This document shows, piece by piece, positions 17,197-26,260 of a DNA stretch of 64,000 nt. Every line of letters starts with the position of its first letter. Within the stretch, counting starts at the first letter, position 1. Under the pieces are notes generated by a model, which had not been told where the DNA came from, did no database searches, and saw nothing but the letters and a program-made list of their open reading frames with translations. The position numbers and the translations under genes are program-made. Source of the stretch: Oceanicaulis sp. MMSF_3324 (GTDB lineage Bacteria > Pseudomonadota > Alphaproteobacteria > Caulobacterales > Maricaulaceae); contig NZ_JASHIU010000001.1 of the NCBI RefSeq assembly GCF_030733545.1, positions 124,001 through 188,000 on the forward strand, given 5' to 3'.

Positions 17197-19254
17197 TCAG
17201 GCGGTTTTGCGTTGATGCTTTTTCAGGGTGCGCTCACACGTGTCCAACAGCTCGGCTTCATCAATGGGTTTGGCGATATAGTCGTCCATCCCCATGGCCA
17301 GGAAGCGCGCCCGCTCCCCCGCGCCGGCATGCGCCGTCACCGCAATGACCGGGGTGTTGGCGCCAGCGTCGTTCAGCGCACGCAATCGTTTAAGCGTCTC
17401 CTCGCCCGACATGACCGGCATGCTGGCGTCCAGAAGCACCAGATCAAAGCTCTGCTCTTCAAACACGGACAGAGCCTGCGCGCCGGACTCTGCTTCCGTG
17501 ACGGCCGCTCCTTCAGGTTCGAGCATGTAGCGGGCGACCATGCGATTGATGGCGTTGTCATCCACCAGGAGGACGCGGGCGCCGGACAAACGCCCGTGCT
17601 CGGCGTGAACCGTTTCTGGCGCAGACGCCGAAATCGCGCCGCCATTCGTCAGACGCGCCACAACGCTCAAGGTGAAGTGCGAGCCTTCCCCGGGTGCGCT
17701 TTTCACCGCGACATCACCCCCCATGCGGCGCGCCAGCTCCCGGGTAATGACAAGCCCAAGGCCAGAGCCGCTCTTGCCCACGGCGCCCATGGCGCCGCCC
17801 TGCTCGTAGCGGTGAAACAATTTGTCGAGCTGGTCTTTTGTCATGCCGGGCCCGGTGTCGGACACCGTGACATTGAGCGTGCAGGCGGCGGAATTGAGAC
17901 GTTCAACTCCGGCTTCAAGCCGGACAGACCCGGTGTCGGTAAACTTGATCGCATTGGACAACAGGTTGGACACGCACTGGCGCAGACGGGTCGCATCGAT
18001 CTCGACCTGAGCGGGCAATTCCGAAAACGCCTCTTCAAGCGCCAATCCCTTTTCCTCGGCATTAGCGTGGAACAGAAGACAGGTCTCCGTCAGCAGGCGC
18101 GCCGGATCCACAGTTTCAGGCTGGAGCTGGAACCGCCCCGCTTCCAGCTTTGATAGGTCGAGCAAGTCATTGAGAAGGCTCATCAACTGATCGCTCGCCA
18201 CTTTCAGCAGCGCAACCTGTTCATTCAGGGGCGCTTCAAGCTCGGCCTCGGACAGCAGACGAACCAGGCCCAGCATGCCGTTCAGCGGGGTGCGCAGTTC
18301 ATGGCTCACATTGGCGACAAATTCCGTCTTGGCTTCATTGGTGCGCTCAGCAACCGCCTGGGCGTCGCGGGCGCTCTGGGTCAGCTTGCGCGCATTGAGA
18401 ACCAGCTCGGCGACCACGATGTAATTGGCCAGCGCGTAGATCAGAGACAGCTCTTCCGGGGTCCAGACATGAAGCTCGCCCCCTTTGTAGACGCTCAGCA
18501 CCCCACTCACGCTGTCCTGCTGCACCACCGGCGCGGCCAATAACGCGCCCGATTGCGCGGCATGAAGCGCCCCGCCCAGACGGCGCTCGACAGATCCGGC
18601 GCTGCGCAGATCACTGACTTCGACGAAGCCGCCCTTGATCACAAAGTCGAACGCGTCCGGCGCACCCAATTGGGTGACCGGCTCGCGCTTAAGCCGTTCG
18701 CCTTCGGACCGCGACCAGGCGCATTGAAGCTGCAAGGCTGTGCGATCCTGGGTGAACAGCCACAGGCACGCTTCATCCGCATCCAGAGACGCCACCAGGC
18801 GTTCCACGACCTTGCGCGTCATCAGGTCGTAATCCCATCCATTGTTGAGATGGTCCTGGGCCAGCTCGCGCTTGAGCTGGTTGAGCTGGCGAGAGCGCTC
18901 CAGCGTCTGCAGCAGGGTCTGCTCGGCGGTTTCCCGAGCCCGCACCTCCGCATCGACCCGGCGCAACATCGGCAGCCAGCGGAAGAAGCCCACACTGATC
19001 AGGAACACACCGATGGCATCGCCGATATAGGAAATCGCCTCGATCAGGTCGTGGGTCGGCTCGAGCTGGCCCGGTTCGTAGGGCACGAAACCATTGCTGG
19101 AATCGATCAGGGCCGACACGCCGATCACCACCAGCCCGCTGACCACGAAGCGACTGCCCTTCCGCAGCCGGGTCGTGTGACGCAGGTTGAGATACAGAAC
19201 CAGACCGGCCGTCAAACTGGTCAGGGCGATCAGAATTTCAAAAAGACCGCTCAA
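17197..19254 (-). CDS. Membrane hybrid histidine kinase (GAF, HisKA, HATPase, receiver)
   Basis: The 685-residue sensor has three hydrophobic segments in residues 1-95, a short coiled-coil, then a GAF-like domain at about 140-285. The HisKA box FVANVSHELRTPL contains the phosphorylated His318. The ATP-binding domain shows NLLSNAIKF, DTGPGM and SGLGLVI. A C-terminal receiver (about 560-680) has the acidic pair VDDN, phospho-acceptor Asp609 in LLDASMP, and the conserved KPID lysine. It would therefore pass phosphate internally or to an unlinked phosphotransferase. No partner regulator is adjacent. Confidence 0.93.
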   Translation of the reverse strand: MSGLFEILIALTSLTAGLVLYLNLRHTTRLRKGSRFVVSGLVVIGVSALIDSSNGFVPYEPGQLEPTHDLIEAISYIGDAIGVFLISVGFFRWLPMLRRVDAEVRARETAEQTLLQTLERSRQLNQLKRELAQDHLNNGWDYDLMTRKVVERLVASLDADEACLWLFTQDRTALQLQCAWSRSEGERLKREPVTQLGAPDAFDFVIKGGFVEVSDLRSAGSVERRLGGALHAAQSGALLAAPVVQQDSVSGVLSVYKGGELHVWTPEELSLIYALANYIVVAELVLNARKLTQSARDAQAVAERTNEAKTEFVANVSHELRTPLNGMLGLVRLLSEAELEAPLNEQVALLKVASDQLMSLLNDLLDLSKLEAGRFQLQPETVDPARLLTETCLLFHANAEEKGLALEEAFSELPAQVEIDATRLRQCVSNLLSNAIKFTDTGSVRLEAGVERLNSAACTLNVTVSDTGPGMTKDQLDKLFHRYEQGGAMGAVGKSGSGLGLVITRELARRMGGDVAVKSAPGEGSHFTLSVVARLTNGGAISASAPETVHAEHGRLSGARVLLVDDNAINRMVARYMLEPEGAAVTEAESGAQALSVFEEQSFDLVLLDASMPVMSGEETLKRLRALNDAGANTPVIAVTAHAGAGERARFLAMGMDDYIAKPIDEAELLDTCERTLKKHQRKTA

Positions 19255-19323
19255 GCCGCCCCCCTTTGAACCCGTTCATCAAAGCGCAGTTGGGTAAAGA
19301 TCAGGTTGTCGAAAGCGCATCAT

Positions 19324-19336
19324 AGGGGTTTCCCCT
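19324..19336. promoter_or_regulatory. AGGGG-TTT-CCCCT inverted repeat upstream of the hydrolase gene
   Basis: A perfect 5-3-5 inverted repeat lies in the 190-base gap between the hybrid kinase start and the isochorismatase-like gene. It is not followed by a T-run on either strand, so it is not a terminator. It may be a binding site for a dimeric regulator; which one is unknown. Confidence 0.4.
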
Positions 19337-19444
19337 TAGGCACAAAAACGAATTATCCCGGCTCGCTTGCTTGCGTATCTGTCGTTCCAGAGCAGTCACC
19401 GCCTCCCCCCGGCGCTCCTTGCTCACAGAACAAAGGATACGACC

Positions 19445-20206
19445 ATGCGTGCTTTTAAAACCGTCTCCCGCTCCGTGCTTCTCGGCGCCGCCGCCGGCGT
19501 GGCGCTGTTCAGCGGCCAGGCCCTGGCGCAGCTGCCCGATCCGGGCATGCAGATCGAGCCCGGCATCACCGCTCTCGTCGTCACCGACCCGCAAAACGAC
19601 TTTCTCAGCCCCGATGGCGTGACCTGGGGCGTTGTCGGTGAAAACGTCACCGAGAACGGCACGGTCGAGAATATCGGCCGCCTGTTCGAAACCGCCCATG
19701 ATGTGGGCATGCCGGTGTTCGTGTCCCCGCACTATTATTTCGAGCACGACCATGAATGGCGGTTCGAGGGCGCCCTGGAGGCGCTGATGCACCAGATCGG
19801 CATGTTCGATCGCGCCGGCCCGCTGAACCTTGAAGGCTTTGAAGGCTCCGGTGCGGACTGGCTGGAAGAGTACCGTCCGCATATCGAGCACGACCACACC
19901 GTCGTCACCTCCCCGCACAAGGTCTATGGCCCCGAGACCAATGATCTCGTCCTGCAATTGCGCAAGCAGAATGTGGACCGCGTGATCCTGGCGGGCATGT
20001 CGGCGAACCTGTGCACCGAATCCCATATGCGCGAGCTGATCGAGCAGGGGTTTGAAGTGCTGGTGGTCACAGACGCCACCGCCGCCGCCCAGGTGCCCGG
20101 CTATGACGGCTACGCCGCCGCCATGACCAATTTCCGCATGATCGCAAACCATGTGGGCGACACCGACGAGACCGTCGCCGCCATGACCGCGGCCTACAGC
20201 CGCTAA
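19445..20206 (+). CDS. Secreted isochorismatase-family cysteine hydrolase
   Basis: From the ATG at 19445 (AAAGGA 10 bases upstream) the product is 253 residues with a clear signal peptide (ending GQALAQ). The three catalytic positions of the family are present: Asp in VVTDPQNDF, Lys in SPHKVYG and Cys in [10 protein letters not shown]. Members hydrolyse isochorismate, nicotinamide or N-carbamoyl substrates. Export to the periplasm is unusual for nicotinamidases but seen in the broader family, so substrate remains open. A strong terminator follows. Confidence 0.9.
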   Translation: MRAFKTVSRSVLLGAAAGVALFSGQALAQLPDPGMQIEPGITALVVTDPQNDFLSPDGVTWGVVGENVTENGTVENIGRLFETAHDVGMPVFVSPHYYFEHDHEWRFEGALEALMHQIGMFDRAGPLNLEGFEGSGADWLEEYRPHIEHDHTVVTSPHKVYGPETNDLVLQLRKQNVDRVILAGMSANLCTESHMRELIEQGFEVLVVTDATAAAQVPGYDGYAAAMTNFRMIANHVGDTDETVAAMTAAYSR

Positions 20207-20255
20207 CCCACCCCGCACCCGTGTTGTCTGCCCCTCCACACGGGTCGGGTCACCT

Positions 20256-20297
20256 GAGGGTCCGGCGGTTCGCCCCCATCTCCGCCGGACCCTCTTT
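20256..20297 (+). terminator. Rho-independent terminator after the isochorismatase-like gene
   Basis: GAGGGTCCGGCGG pairs perfectly with CCGCCGGACCCTC (13 bp, 13-base loop), followed by TTT. A second weaker hairpin (ACCCGTGT/ACACGGGT, 20217..20245) comes just before it. The stem ends 25 bases before the next start. Confidence 0.75.
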
Positions 20298-20319
20298 CAG
20301 CTTCAAGAACAACAAGAAA

Positions 20320-20733
20320 ATGATGACCCCGAAACTCGTCCCCCCGTTCACGGCGGAAACCGCGCGCGCCAAGGTCCAGTTCGCAGAAGACGCCTGGAAC
20401 AGCCGTGATCCCGAGCGCGTGGCGCTCGCCTATTCCGAAGACTCCGAATGGCGCAATCGCGACCAGTTCTTCAAGGGTCGCGAGGCCATCAAGGCCTTCC
20501 TGCGCCACAAATGGGCCCGCGAAGCCGACTACAAGCTCAAGAAGCATTTGTGGGCCTTCACCGGAAACCGGATCTCCGTCGCCTTTTTCTATGAATGGCA
20601 GGACGCCTCGAGCGGTCAGTGGTTCCGCTCCCATGGCAATGAACAATGGGAATTCGATCGCGACGGGCTGATGGCGCGCCGCGAATCCAGCGTCAACGAC
20701 ATACCGATCAAGGAGGAGGAGCGGCGGCTCTAG
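20320..20733 (+). CDS. DUF1348 (nuclear transport factor 2-like) protein
   Basis: Starting at the ATG-ATG pair (20320/20323) the protein has about 137 residues. It matches the DUF1348 family: a first helix with [49 protein letters not shown], the strand [14 protein letters not shown], and the ending [14 protein letters not shown]. The NTF2 fold suggests a small-molecule pocket but no activity is known. Ribosome site is poor. It lies just after a terminator, so a separate promoter within or right after it is implied. Confidence 0.88.
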   Translation: MMTPKLVPPFTAETARAKVQFAEDAWNSRDPERVALAYSEDSEWRNRDQFFKGREAIKAFLRHKWAREADYKLKKHLWAFTGNRISVAFFYEWQDASSGQWFRSHGNEQWEFDRDGLMARRESSVNDIPIKEEERRL

Positions 20734-20762
20734 TCCCGTCGCCTCCCTCTGGGAGCCCCGTC

Positions 20763-21425
20763 ATGCCCCGTCCCGCACAGCCCGCAGATCTCCGGTTTGA
20801 ACGCGCCTATCGGCGCTGGATGCTGTTGCACGCCCTGACCCTGCCTGCAGCCCTTGTGGTCTATGCCCTGTTGGTCGTGGCGCTGCTCGCCCTGGGCCAG
20901 GAAGTGCGCGCTGCAGTACTGATCGCGGCGGGGGCGAGCGCGCTTGTCCTGGCGCTGAGCGAGGGCGCGGTCTGGCTGGAAACCCATACCGGGCTCGACC
21001 GCCTGTTCCGACGCGTGAACATGCGCGCCTCGATCGCAGCCGAGCGTCTGGCGCGTGATGAAGACCAGTACGTCATTGAAGGCGTCAAGGACGTGGTCTT
21101 TGAATGGCGCCATGTGGAAGTCATTCAGCGCGACCGGGACTGGGCCGGCCTCTCGCTGGCGGCCCTGACGCTGGTCAGTCTGGCTGCGGGACTTGTGCTG
21201 AGCGCACTCGTGATCCGGTTCTGGGGGTGGAATTTCGCAGCGCCCCTGAGCCTGCTCACCCTGGCCTCGGCCGCGATCGGCTTCGCGCTGGCGCGGTCGG
21301 TCATGCGCTATCACTGCTTCACCGATCGCAATTTCGATCCCACCGACATTCTTCAGAACCGGCTTCTGGACCTGCTTTCAGAAGTCAAAGCCCTGCGTCG
21401 CGCCGGTGTGCGCAGCTCGGCCTGA
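20763..21425 (+). CDS. Four-helix membrane protein of unknown function
   Basis: The ATG at 20763 follows GGGAGCC and gives 220 residues. Hydrophobic helices are seen at about 20-50, 52-70, 135-160 and 165-185. Between pairs lies a soluble loop of about 60 residues with RLARDEDQYVIEGVKDVVFEW. A short C-terminal tail has FDPTDILQNRLLDLLSEVKALRR, which could be a coiled coil. No known family was recognised. It is 19 bases upstream of the flavoprotein gene and probably cotranscribed. Confidence 0.75.
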   Translation: MPRPAQPADLRFERAYRRWMLLHALTLPAALVVYALLVVALLALGQEVRAAVLIAAGASALVLALSEGAVWLETHTGLDRLFRRVNMRASIAAERLARDEDQYVIEGVKDVVFEWRHVEVIQRDRDWAGLSLAALTLVSLAAGLVLSALVIRFWGWNFAAPLSLLTLASAAIGFALARSVMRYHCFTDRNFDPTDILQNRLLDLLSEVKALRRAGVRSSA

Positions 21426-21444
21426 TCTTCCCCTGGAGCCCCTC

Positions 21445-22794
21445 ATGACCCATCACTCCGATCTTCTTGTTCTGGGCACCGGCAATGCCGGCATGGCCGC
21501 CGCTGGCGTCGCCCAGCGCGCCGGCCAATCCGTCACCCTGGTGGAATCTGGCGATGTAGGCGGCACCTGCGCCATTCGCGGCTGCGTGCCCAAGAAAGTG
21601 CTGGTCGCCGCCGCAGCCAATCTGGACGCCATCGCGCGAGCCAGCGATCACGCCATTTCCGTCGGCGAGGTCAAGCTGGACTGGCCTGCGCTGATCAAGC
21701 GCGAGCGGACCTTTGTGGAGGGCGTGCCCGACATGTTTCGCTCCTCCATCACCAGTCGCGGGATGACGCTGGTGACGGGCGAAGCGGTCTTCACTGGCGC
21801 CAACTCGGTGTCCGTTGATGGCGAAACCTACACCGCCGACAAGATCGTCATCGCCACCGGCTCCAGACCCGCCCAGCTTCCGATTGAGGGCTGGGCGCTC
21901 ACGGCCACCAGCGATGATCTTCTGACCCTGGAACACCTGCCTGAAGAAGTCGTGTTCGTAGGCGGCGGCGTGATTGCGCTCGAATTCGCCCATGTCATGG
22001 TGCGCGCGGGCGCCAAGGTCACCATTCTCGAAGCCGCGCCGCGGGTTCTGCCGCGTCTCGACCCGGACATGGTGGACACGCTCATCGCGTATACGCGCTC
22101 GCTCGGCGTCACCATCCATACCGGCGTCAACGTCAAGGCGATCCGCGAAGAAGGCCCGCACCGCACTGTGGACGTCGTCATCAATGGCGAGACCCTGTCG
22201 CTGAGCGCCGATCTGGTCGTGAACGGCGCCGGGCGCCGCCCTGCGGTGGAGGCTCTGAATCTGGATGCCGCCGGCATCCGGGCCGAACGCGGTCATATTG
22301 ACGTGGACGTGACCTTGCGCAGCCTGACCAATCCTTGCGTCTATGTGGCCGGGGACGCGCTGGCGGCTTCACCGCAACTCAGCCCGGTGGCGAGCTATGA
22401 AGGCCGCATCGTCGGCGAGAACGCCATCCATGACGCCCAGCAAAGCCCGGACTATTCCTCCATCCCCTCTGCGGTCTACACCGTGCCCGCCATCGCCAGC
22501 GTCGGCCTGGATGAAGCCGGCGCCAAAGCGGCGGGTCTGGAGCCGGTGGTGAAGGTCAATGACTTGCGCGACTGGCGGTCGGCGAAGACCTATGCCGAGC
22601 AGGTCGCGTTCGCCAAGGTGTTGATCGATCCTGAGACCGATCGCATTCTGGGCGCTCATCTGGCGGGCCACGGCGCAGAGGAAGTCATCCATCTGTTTAC
22701 GCTGGCGATGAAGACCCAGCTGACCGCAACCGAGCTGGCCACCATGACTTACGCCTATCCCACCTTCTCCTCTGACCTTAAGTTTCTGGTGTGA
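21445..22794 (+). CDS. Glutathione-reductase-like FAD/NAD(P) disulfide oxidoreductase
   Basis: The ATG at 21445 (GGAGCC upstream) gives 449 residues. FAD motif LLVLGTGNAGMAAA, redox-active disulfide GGTCAIRGCVPKK (Cys42, Cys47), NAD(P) motif VVFVGGGVIALEFAHV and the second FAD motif CVYVAGDAL are all present. The C-terminal dimer domain ends TYAYPTFSSDLKF. In glutathione reductase this position has His-Pro-Thr with a Glu partner; here His is Tyr438. The protein may thus use another acid or act on an unusual thiol or metal. It precedes the FixLJ-like pair by 24 bases. Confidence 0.9.
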   Translation: MTHHSDLLVLGTGNAGMAAAGVAQRAGQSVTLVESGDVGGTCAIRGCVPKKVLVAAAANLDAIARASDHAISVGEVKLDWPALIKRERTFVEGVPDMFRSSITSRGMTLVTGEAVFTGANSVSVDGETYTADKIVIATGSRPAQLPIEGWALTATSDDLLTLEHLPEEVVFVGGGVIALEFAHVMVRAGAKVTILEAAPRVLPRLDPDMVDTLIAYTRSLGVTIHTGVNVKAIREEGPHRTVDVVINGETLSLSADLVVNGAGRRPAVEALNLDAAGIRAERGHIDVDVTLRSLTNPCVYVAGDALAASPQLSPVASYEGRIVGENAIHDAQQSPDYSSIPSAVYTVPAIASVGLDEAGAKAAGLEPVVKVNDLRDWRSAKTYAEQVAFAKVLIDPETDRILGAHLAGHGAEEVIHLFTLAMKTQLTATELATMTYAYPTFSSDLKFLV

Positions 22795-22818
22795 GACGCA
22801 CGATGAGGGGGCGCATTC

Positions 22819-24345
22819 ATGTCTGAAGCAGGGACCGGCCAGAACGCTGATCCGGCGGATGTGTTCCGCCGGCAGCGTGATCTGATCCTGATGGCGTCCG
22901 GCGACGGCATTTACGGGATCAACTGCCAGGGCATTTCCACCTTCGTGAACCCGGCCGCAGCCCGCATGTCGGGATACACGGTCGAGGAGATGGTGGGCCG
23001 TGACCTGCATAAGCTGGTGCATCATTCGCGCCCGGACGGCTCCCATTTCCCCGGCACGGAATGCCCCATTCACGAAGCCACGCGCGACGGCAAGGTGCAC
23101 CGCATTTATGACGATGTGTTCTGGCGCAAGGACGGCACCAGCTTTCCGGTCGAATACGTCTCCACGCCCATCTGGGATGGCGGCAAGATTGCGGGCGCTG
23201 TGGTCTCCTTCCGCGACATCACCGAACGCAAGCGCGCCGAGCAGGATTTGCGCGATAGCGAGCAACGCTATCGCGCGATGTTCGATGGCTCGAACGCGGC
23301 CGGTTTCCTGATTGATGCGGAAACCTGTTACGTCCTGGATGAAAACAAGCGCACCTGCGCGCTCTTTGGCTATGACGAAGTGCAATTGCGACGTTTGCGC
23401 GCCGAGGACCTGTTTATCGGCGCGCCCGGCGAAATCCCCGCCTTCTGGGACAAGGTCCAGCGCGAAGGCGCGGCGGAAACCGAAACCTCCTACGCCATCA
23501 CCGCCACCGGAGAACGCATTCCGGTCCGGCTGTCGGCCAGCCGTATCCGGTATGCAGACCGCACGGGTCTTCTGGTGCTGGCGACCGATTTGCGCGTGCG
23601 TCGCGAAATGGAGGCGCGCACCCGCGCCCTGCAGAGCGAGCTGCACCATGTCTCCCGGGTCAGCGCCATGGGAGAGATGGCGTCCGCCATGGCCCATGAG
23701 CTGAACCAGCCCCTGTCAGCGGTGATGAATTATCTGGGCGCGGCCCGGCGCCTGTCCAAGACCGAGTTCGAAGGCGAGTCCCGCACCGTGCAGATGGTTG
23801 AAAAGGCCATGTCCCAGGCGGCGCGGGCCGGCGAGATCATTCGCAGCCTGCGCACCTTCCTGGACAAGGGCGAATCCGAAACCGAGTTCGCCAGCCCCTA
23901 TGACGTCATTCACGACACCTTGCCGCTGATCGAGCCGGCCGTCTCGGCGGCGGGCCTGTCCTTGTCCTGCGAGCTCGATCCGGATGTGCCTCACACCCTG
24001 CTGCAGCGGGTGAACATCCAGCAGGTGCTGCTCAACCTGATCCGCAATGCGGCGGAAGCCATGAGCGAGCATGGCGGCGGCGCGATCAATGTGGCGTGCT
24101 GGAGCAGCCAGGAGCAGATCTGGGTCGAGGTGGCCGATCAGGGGCCGGGCCTGTCAGACACCCAGCAGGCGCGCCTGTTTCAGCCCTTCAATACGAGCAA
24201 GTCCGACGGCATGGGGGTCGGACTGTCCATCTGTCATTCCATCATTTCAGACCATGACGGCGCGATCACCGCGGAAAACCGCCCGGACGGCGGCGCGGTG
24301 TTCCGGTTTTCCCTGCCCGTCATTACGCCAGGAGACAAGGCATGA
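22819..24345 (+). CDS. PAS-domain sensor histidine kinase, FixL-like
   Basis: The 508-residue soluble kinase has two PAS domains (about 18-135 and 148-262). The kinase core contains the box SAMAHELNQPLSAVMNYL with His293 and an ATPase domain with NLIRNAAEAM, DQGPGL and GVGLSICHSI. The HELNQPL type of box is that of FixL/DctB/TodS-like kinases. The first PAS has a His-rich turn (LHKLVHHSRPDGSHF), but no obvious FixL heme-His context was verified. Its stop overlaps the start of the response regulator (ATGA), indicating a coupled pair. Confidence 0.92.
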   Translation: MSEAGTGQNADPADVFRRQRDLILMASGDGIYGINCQGISTFVNPAAARMSGYTVEEMVGRDLHKLVHHSRPDGSHFPGTECPIHEATRDGKVHRIYDDVFWRKDGTSFPVEYVSTPIWDGGKIAGAVVSFRDITERKRAEQDLRDSEQRYRAMFDGSNAAGFLIDAETCYVLDENKRTCALFGYDEVQLRRLRAEDLFIGAPGEIPAFWDKVQREGAAETETSYAITATGERIPVRLSASRIRYADRTGLLVLATDLRVRREMEARTRALQSELHHVSRVSAMGEMASAMAHELNQPLSAVMNYLGAARRLSKTEFEGESRTVQMVEKAMSQAARAGEIIRSLRTFLDKGESETEFASPYDVIHDTLPLIEPAVSAAGLSLSCELDPDVPHTLLQRVNIQQVLLNLIRNAAEAMSEHGGGAINVACWSSQEQIWVEVADQGPGLSDTQQARLFQPFNTSKSDGMGVGLSICHSIISDHDGAITAENRPDGGAVFRFSLPVITPGDKA

Positions 24346-24962
24346 GCGAGATTTCAACCATGGTGTACGTCGTTGACGATGATGCGGCGGCGCGGGAATC
24401 CCTTGAGGCCCTGCTGCTGTCGGCGGGCCATGATGTTCAGACCTTCGAGAATGGCGAAACGTTTCTGGAGGCCTACTCCCCCGACTGGGCGGGTTGCGCG
24501 GTGCTGGATGTCAGAATGCCCGGCCTGTCAGGCCTGCAAGTCCAGGAAGAACTTGTGAACCGCCAGTCGACCCTGCCGGTCATCATTGTCACCGGTCATG
24601 GCGATCTGCCCATGGCGGTCCGGGCCATGCAGGCCGGCGCCCTCGACTTCATCGAGAAGCCCTATGACGAGGAGCGCCTGTTCGAAAGCGTCGAGCTGGC
24701 GGTCCAGACCGGCCAGCAACAGGCTGAAGCCAGCCAGGCGCTCACAGCCCTGAAGGAGCGCTTTGATCAATTGACGCCGCGCGAACGCGAAGTCCTGGTC
24801 GAAGTGGCCTATGGCCACCCCAACAAGGTCGTCGCCCACAAGCTGGGGATCAGCGCCCGGACGGTCGAAATCCATCGCGCCCGGGTGGTGGAGAAGATGC
24901 AGGCGCGCAGCCTCTCTCACCTTGTGCGCATGGCGATCCAGCTGGGATTGCTGAGCGAATAG
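24342..24962 (+). CDS. FixJ-like response regulator (receiver + LuxR HTH)
   Basis: A 206-residue regulator: receiver domain residues 5-120 with VVDDDAAARES, phospho-acceptor Asp56 in VLDVRMPGLSG, Thr in IIVTGHGDLPMAV, and Lys in FIEKPYD. A short linker leads to the LuxR/FixJ helix-turn-helix (about 140-200: LTPREREVLVEVAYGHPNK, ISARTVEIHRARVVEKM). Its ATG overlaps the kinase stop by 4 bases. Cognate partner is the PAS kinase upstream. No fixK gene is in the window. Confidence 0.94.
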   Translation: MSEISTMVYVVDDDAAARESLEALLLSAGHDVQTFENGETFLEAYSPDWAGCAVLDVRMPGLSGLQVQEELVNRQSTLPVIIVTGHGDLPMAVRAMQAGALDFIEKPYDEERLFESVELAVQTGQQQAEASQALTALKERFDQLTPREREVLVEVAYGHPNKVVAHKLGISARTVEIHRARVVEKMQARSLSHLVRMAIQLGLLSE

Positions 24963-24963
24963 A

Positions 24964-25383
24964 TCAGCTGAATTCGGAAATCAGATCAAGCGGCGTGTGC
25001 CGGATCAGGCGGCTGTCGAGCACGGCGGCCTGACGGTGCGGCACCGCCTCGTTCTGATAGACCGGGTCGGTGACCATTTCGAGAAAGGCGGCCGCGCTGG
25101 GATAGGCGGCGACAAAGGACAGGTGCCAGTTTTCCTCGGACGGACCGATCAGGGTCAACTTGGGCGCGCCGCGCCAGACAATGGTCCCGCCCACGCGTTT
25201 GAACACCGGCCCCGACGTCTGGCCATAGGTCTTGTACGCTTCAAATCCACTCACATCACGGCCGTCAGGATAGGCAGCCTTCTCGCGCAGACGCAGAAGA
25301 TTGAGCATTTGTATGGGCTCGTCGCGCGGCAGTTCCTTGAACAGCTTGAAGGCTTCGCGTTCGGGATCGATATGGCCGGTCAT
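24964..25383 (-). CDS. DUF1330-family protein
   Basis: The 139-residue product fits DUF1330, a dimeric alpha-beta barrel-like fold: PIQMLNLLRLREKA, FEAYKTYGQTSGPVFKRVGG, the strand WHLSFVAAYPSAAAFLEM, and DPVYQNEAVPHRQAAVLDSRL. Function is unknown; some members are proposed to be small monooxygenase-like. It converges on the FixJ-like gene with only one base between stops. Confidence 0.88.
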   Translation of the reverse strand: MTGHIDPEREAFKLFKELPRDEPIQMLNLLRLREKAAYPDGRDVSGFEAYKTYGQTSGPVFKRVGGTIVWRGAPKLTLIGPSEENWHLSFVAAYPSAAAFLEMVTDPVYQNEAVPHRQAAVLDSRLIRHTPLDLISEFS

Positions 25384-25445
25384 GAGTGTCCTCCCTGAGT
25401 CATTTGTCAGGCAGGAAAACGCTTCAGACGCAAAAGCTCAAGCCC

Positions 25446-26201
25446 TTAAGGATCGATAATCTCGCCCGCCCAGTCAAAAACGCATCCGCTCTGCTCGGGC
25501 CGCACCTGGTCGATCACATCGAGCAGGCGTTCAGCGCTATAGGCCGGCGTGAAGAGCTTGCCCTCGGGCACATTGCCCTGAAACGGCTCTGACAGCCCCG
25601 TGTCCACCGTGCCCGGATGCAGCCCGATGCACGCCGCATGCGGGCGTTTGCGCGCCAGTTCGATGGCGCAGGTCTTCAGGATCTGGTTGAGGGCCGCCTT
25701 GGAGGCGCGATAGCTGTGCCAGCCGCCCAGACGGTTATCCGAGATCGAGCCCACCCGCGCCGACAACGCTGCGAAGACCGCTTTCTCCGGCGTTTCCTTG
25801 TTCCCGCGCGCCAAAGCGTCCAGAGCATGACCCGCAATCAGCGCCGGACCGATCGTATTGATCCGGAAAAGCTCGGACATGTACGCAGCGTCGATATGCC
25901 GCCAGGTCTTTTCCGGGCCTCGGCCCGCCTCGTCCACAAGCACGCCGGTGGCCACGACCACAAGATGCAGGGGCCCGGTCTCTGACGCGGCGGCGACCGC
26001 ATCCTTGATGGAATCGGGCGCATCGAAATCCAGCTTCAGGGCGTGCGCGCCTGTGATGGAGACCGCGGACCGGCTGGCCGCGTACACGGCGCCGGAGCGC
26101 GGGTCATCCACAAGCTGCTCGGTCAGCGCGCGGCCCACACCGCCGGACGCGCCAACGATCAGGGCGCGATAGCCTTCGGGAAAAGTCGATAAACTTGCCA
26201 T
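25446..26201 (-). CDS. Short-chain dehydrogenase/reductase (CsgA-like SDR)
   Basis: This 251-residue SDR has the Rossmann motif LIVGASGGVGRALTEQL, the catalytic serine region FAALSARVGSISDN, and the Tyr-Lys pair in YRASKAALNQ. The NNAG motif is altered to VVVATGVL, which is usual in the CsgA-like subgroup. It probably reduces a carbonyl with NAD(P)H; substrate is unknown. The start is 60 bases from the stop of the DUF1330 gene direction, and the two may be cotranscribed. Confidence 0.93.
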   Translation of the reverse strand: MASLSTFPEGYRALIVGASGGVGRALTEQLVDDPRSGAVYAASRSAVSITGAHALKLDFDAPDSIKDAVAAASETGPLHLVVVATGVLVDEAGRGPEKTWRHIDAAYMSELFRINTIGPALIAGHALDALARGNKETPEKAVFAALSARVGSISDNRLGGWHSYRASKAALNQILKTCAIELARKRPHAACIGLHPGTVDTGLSEPFQGNVPEGKLFTPAYSAERLLDVIDQVRPEQSGCVFDWAGEIIDP

Positions 26202-26260
26202 ATACGCGCAGATAGGCTGCGCCAGAGGACTGGCCAGTCTTTAGAAGGACATGCGCACCA

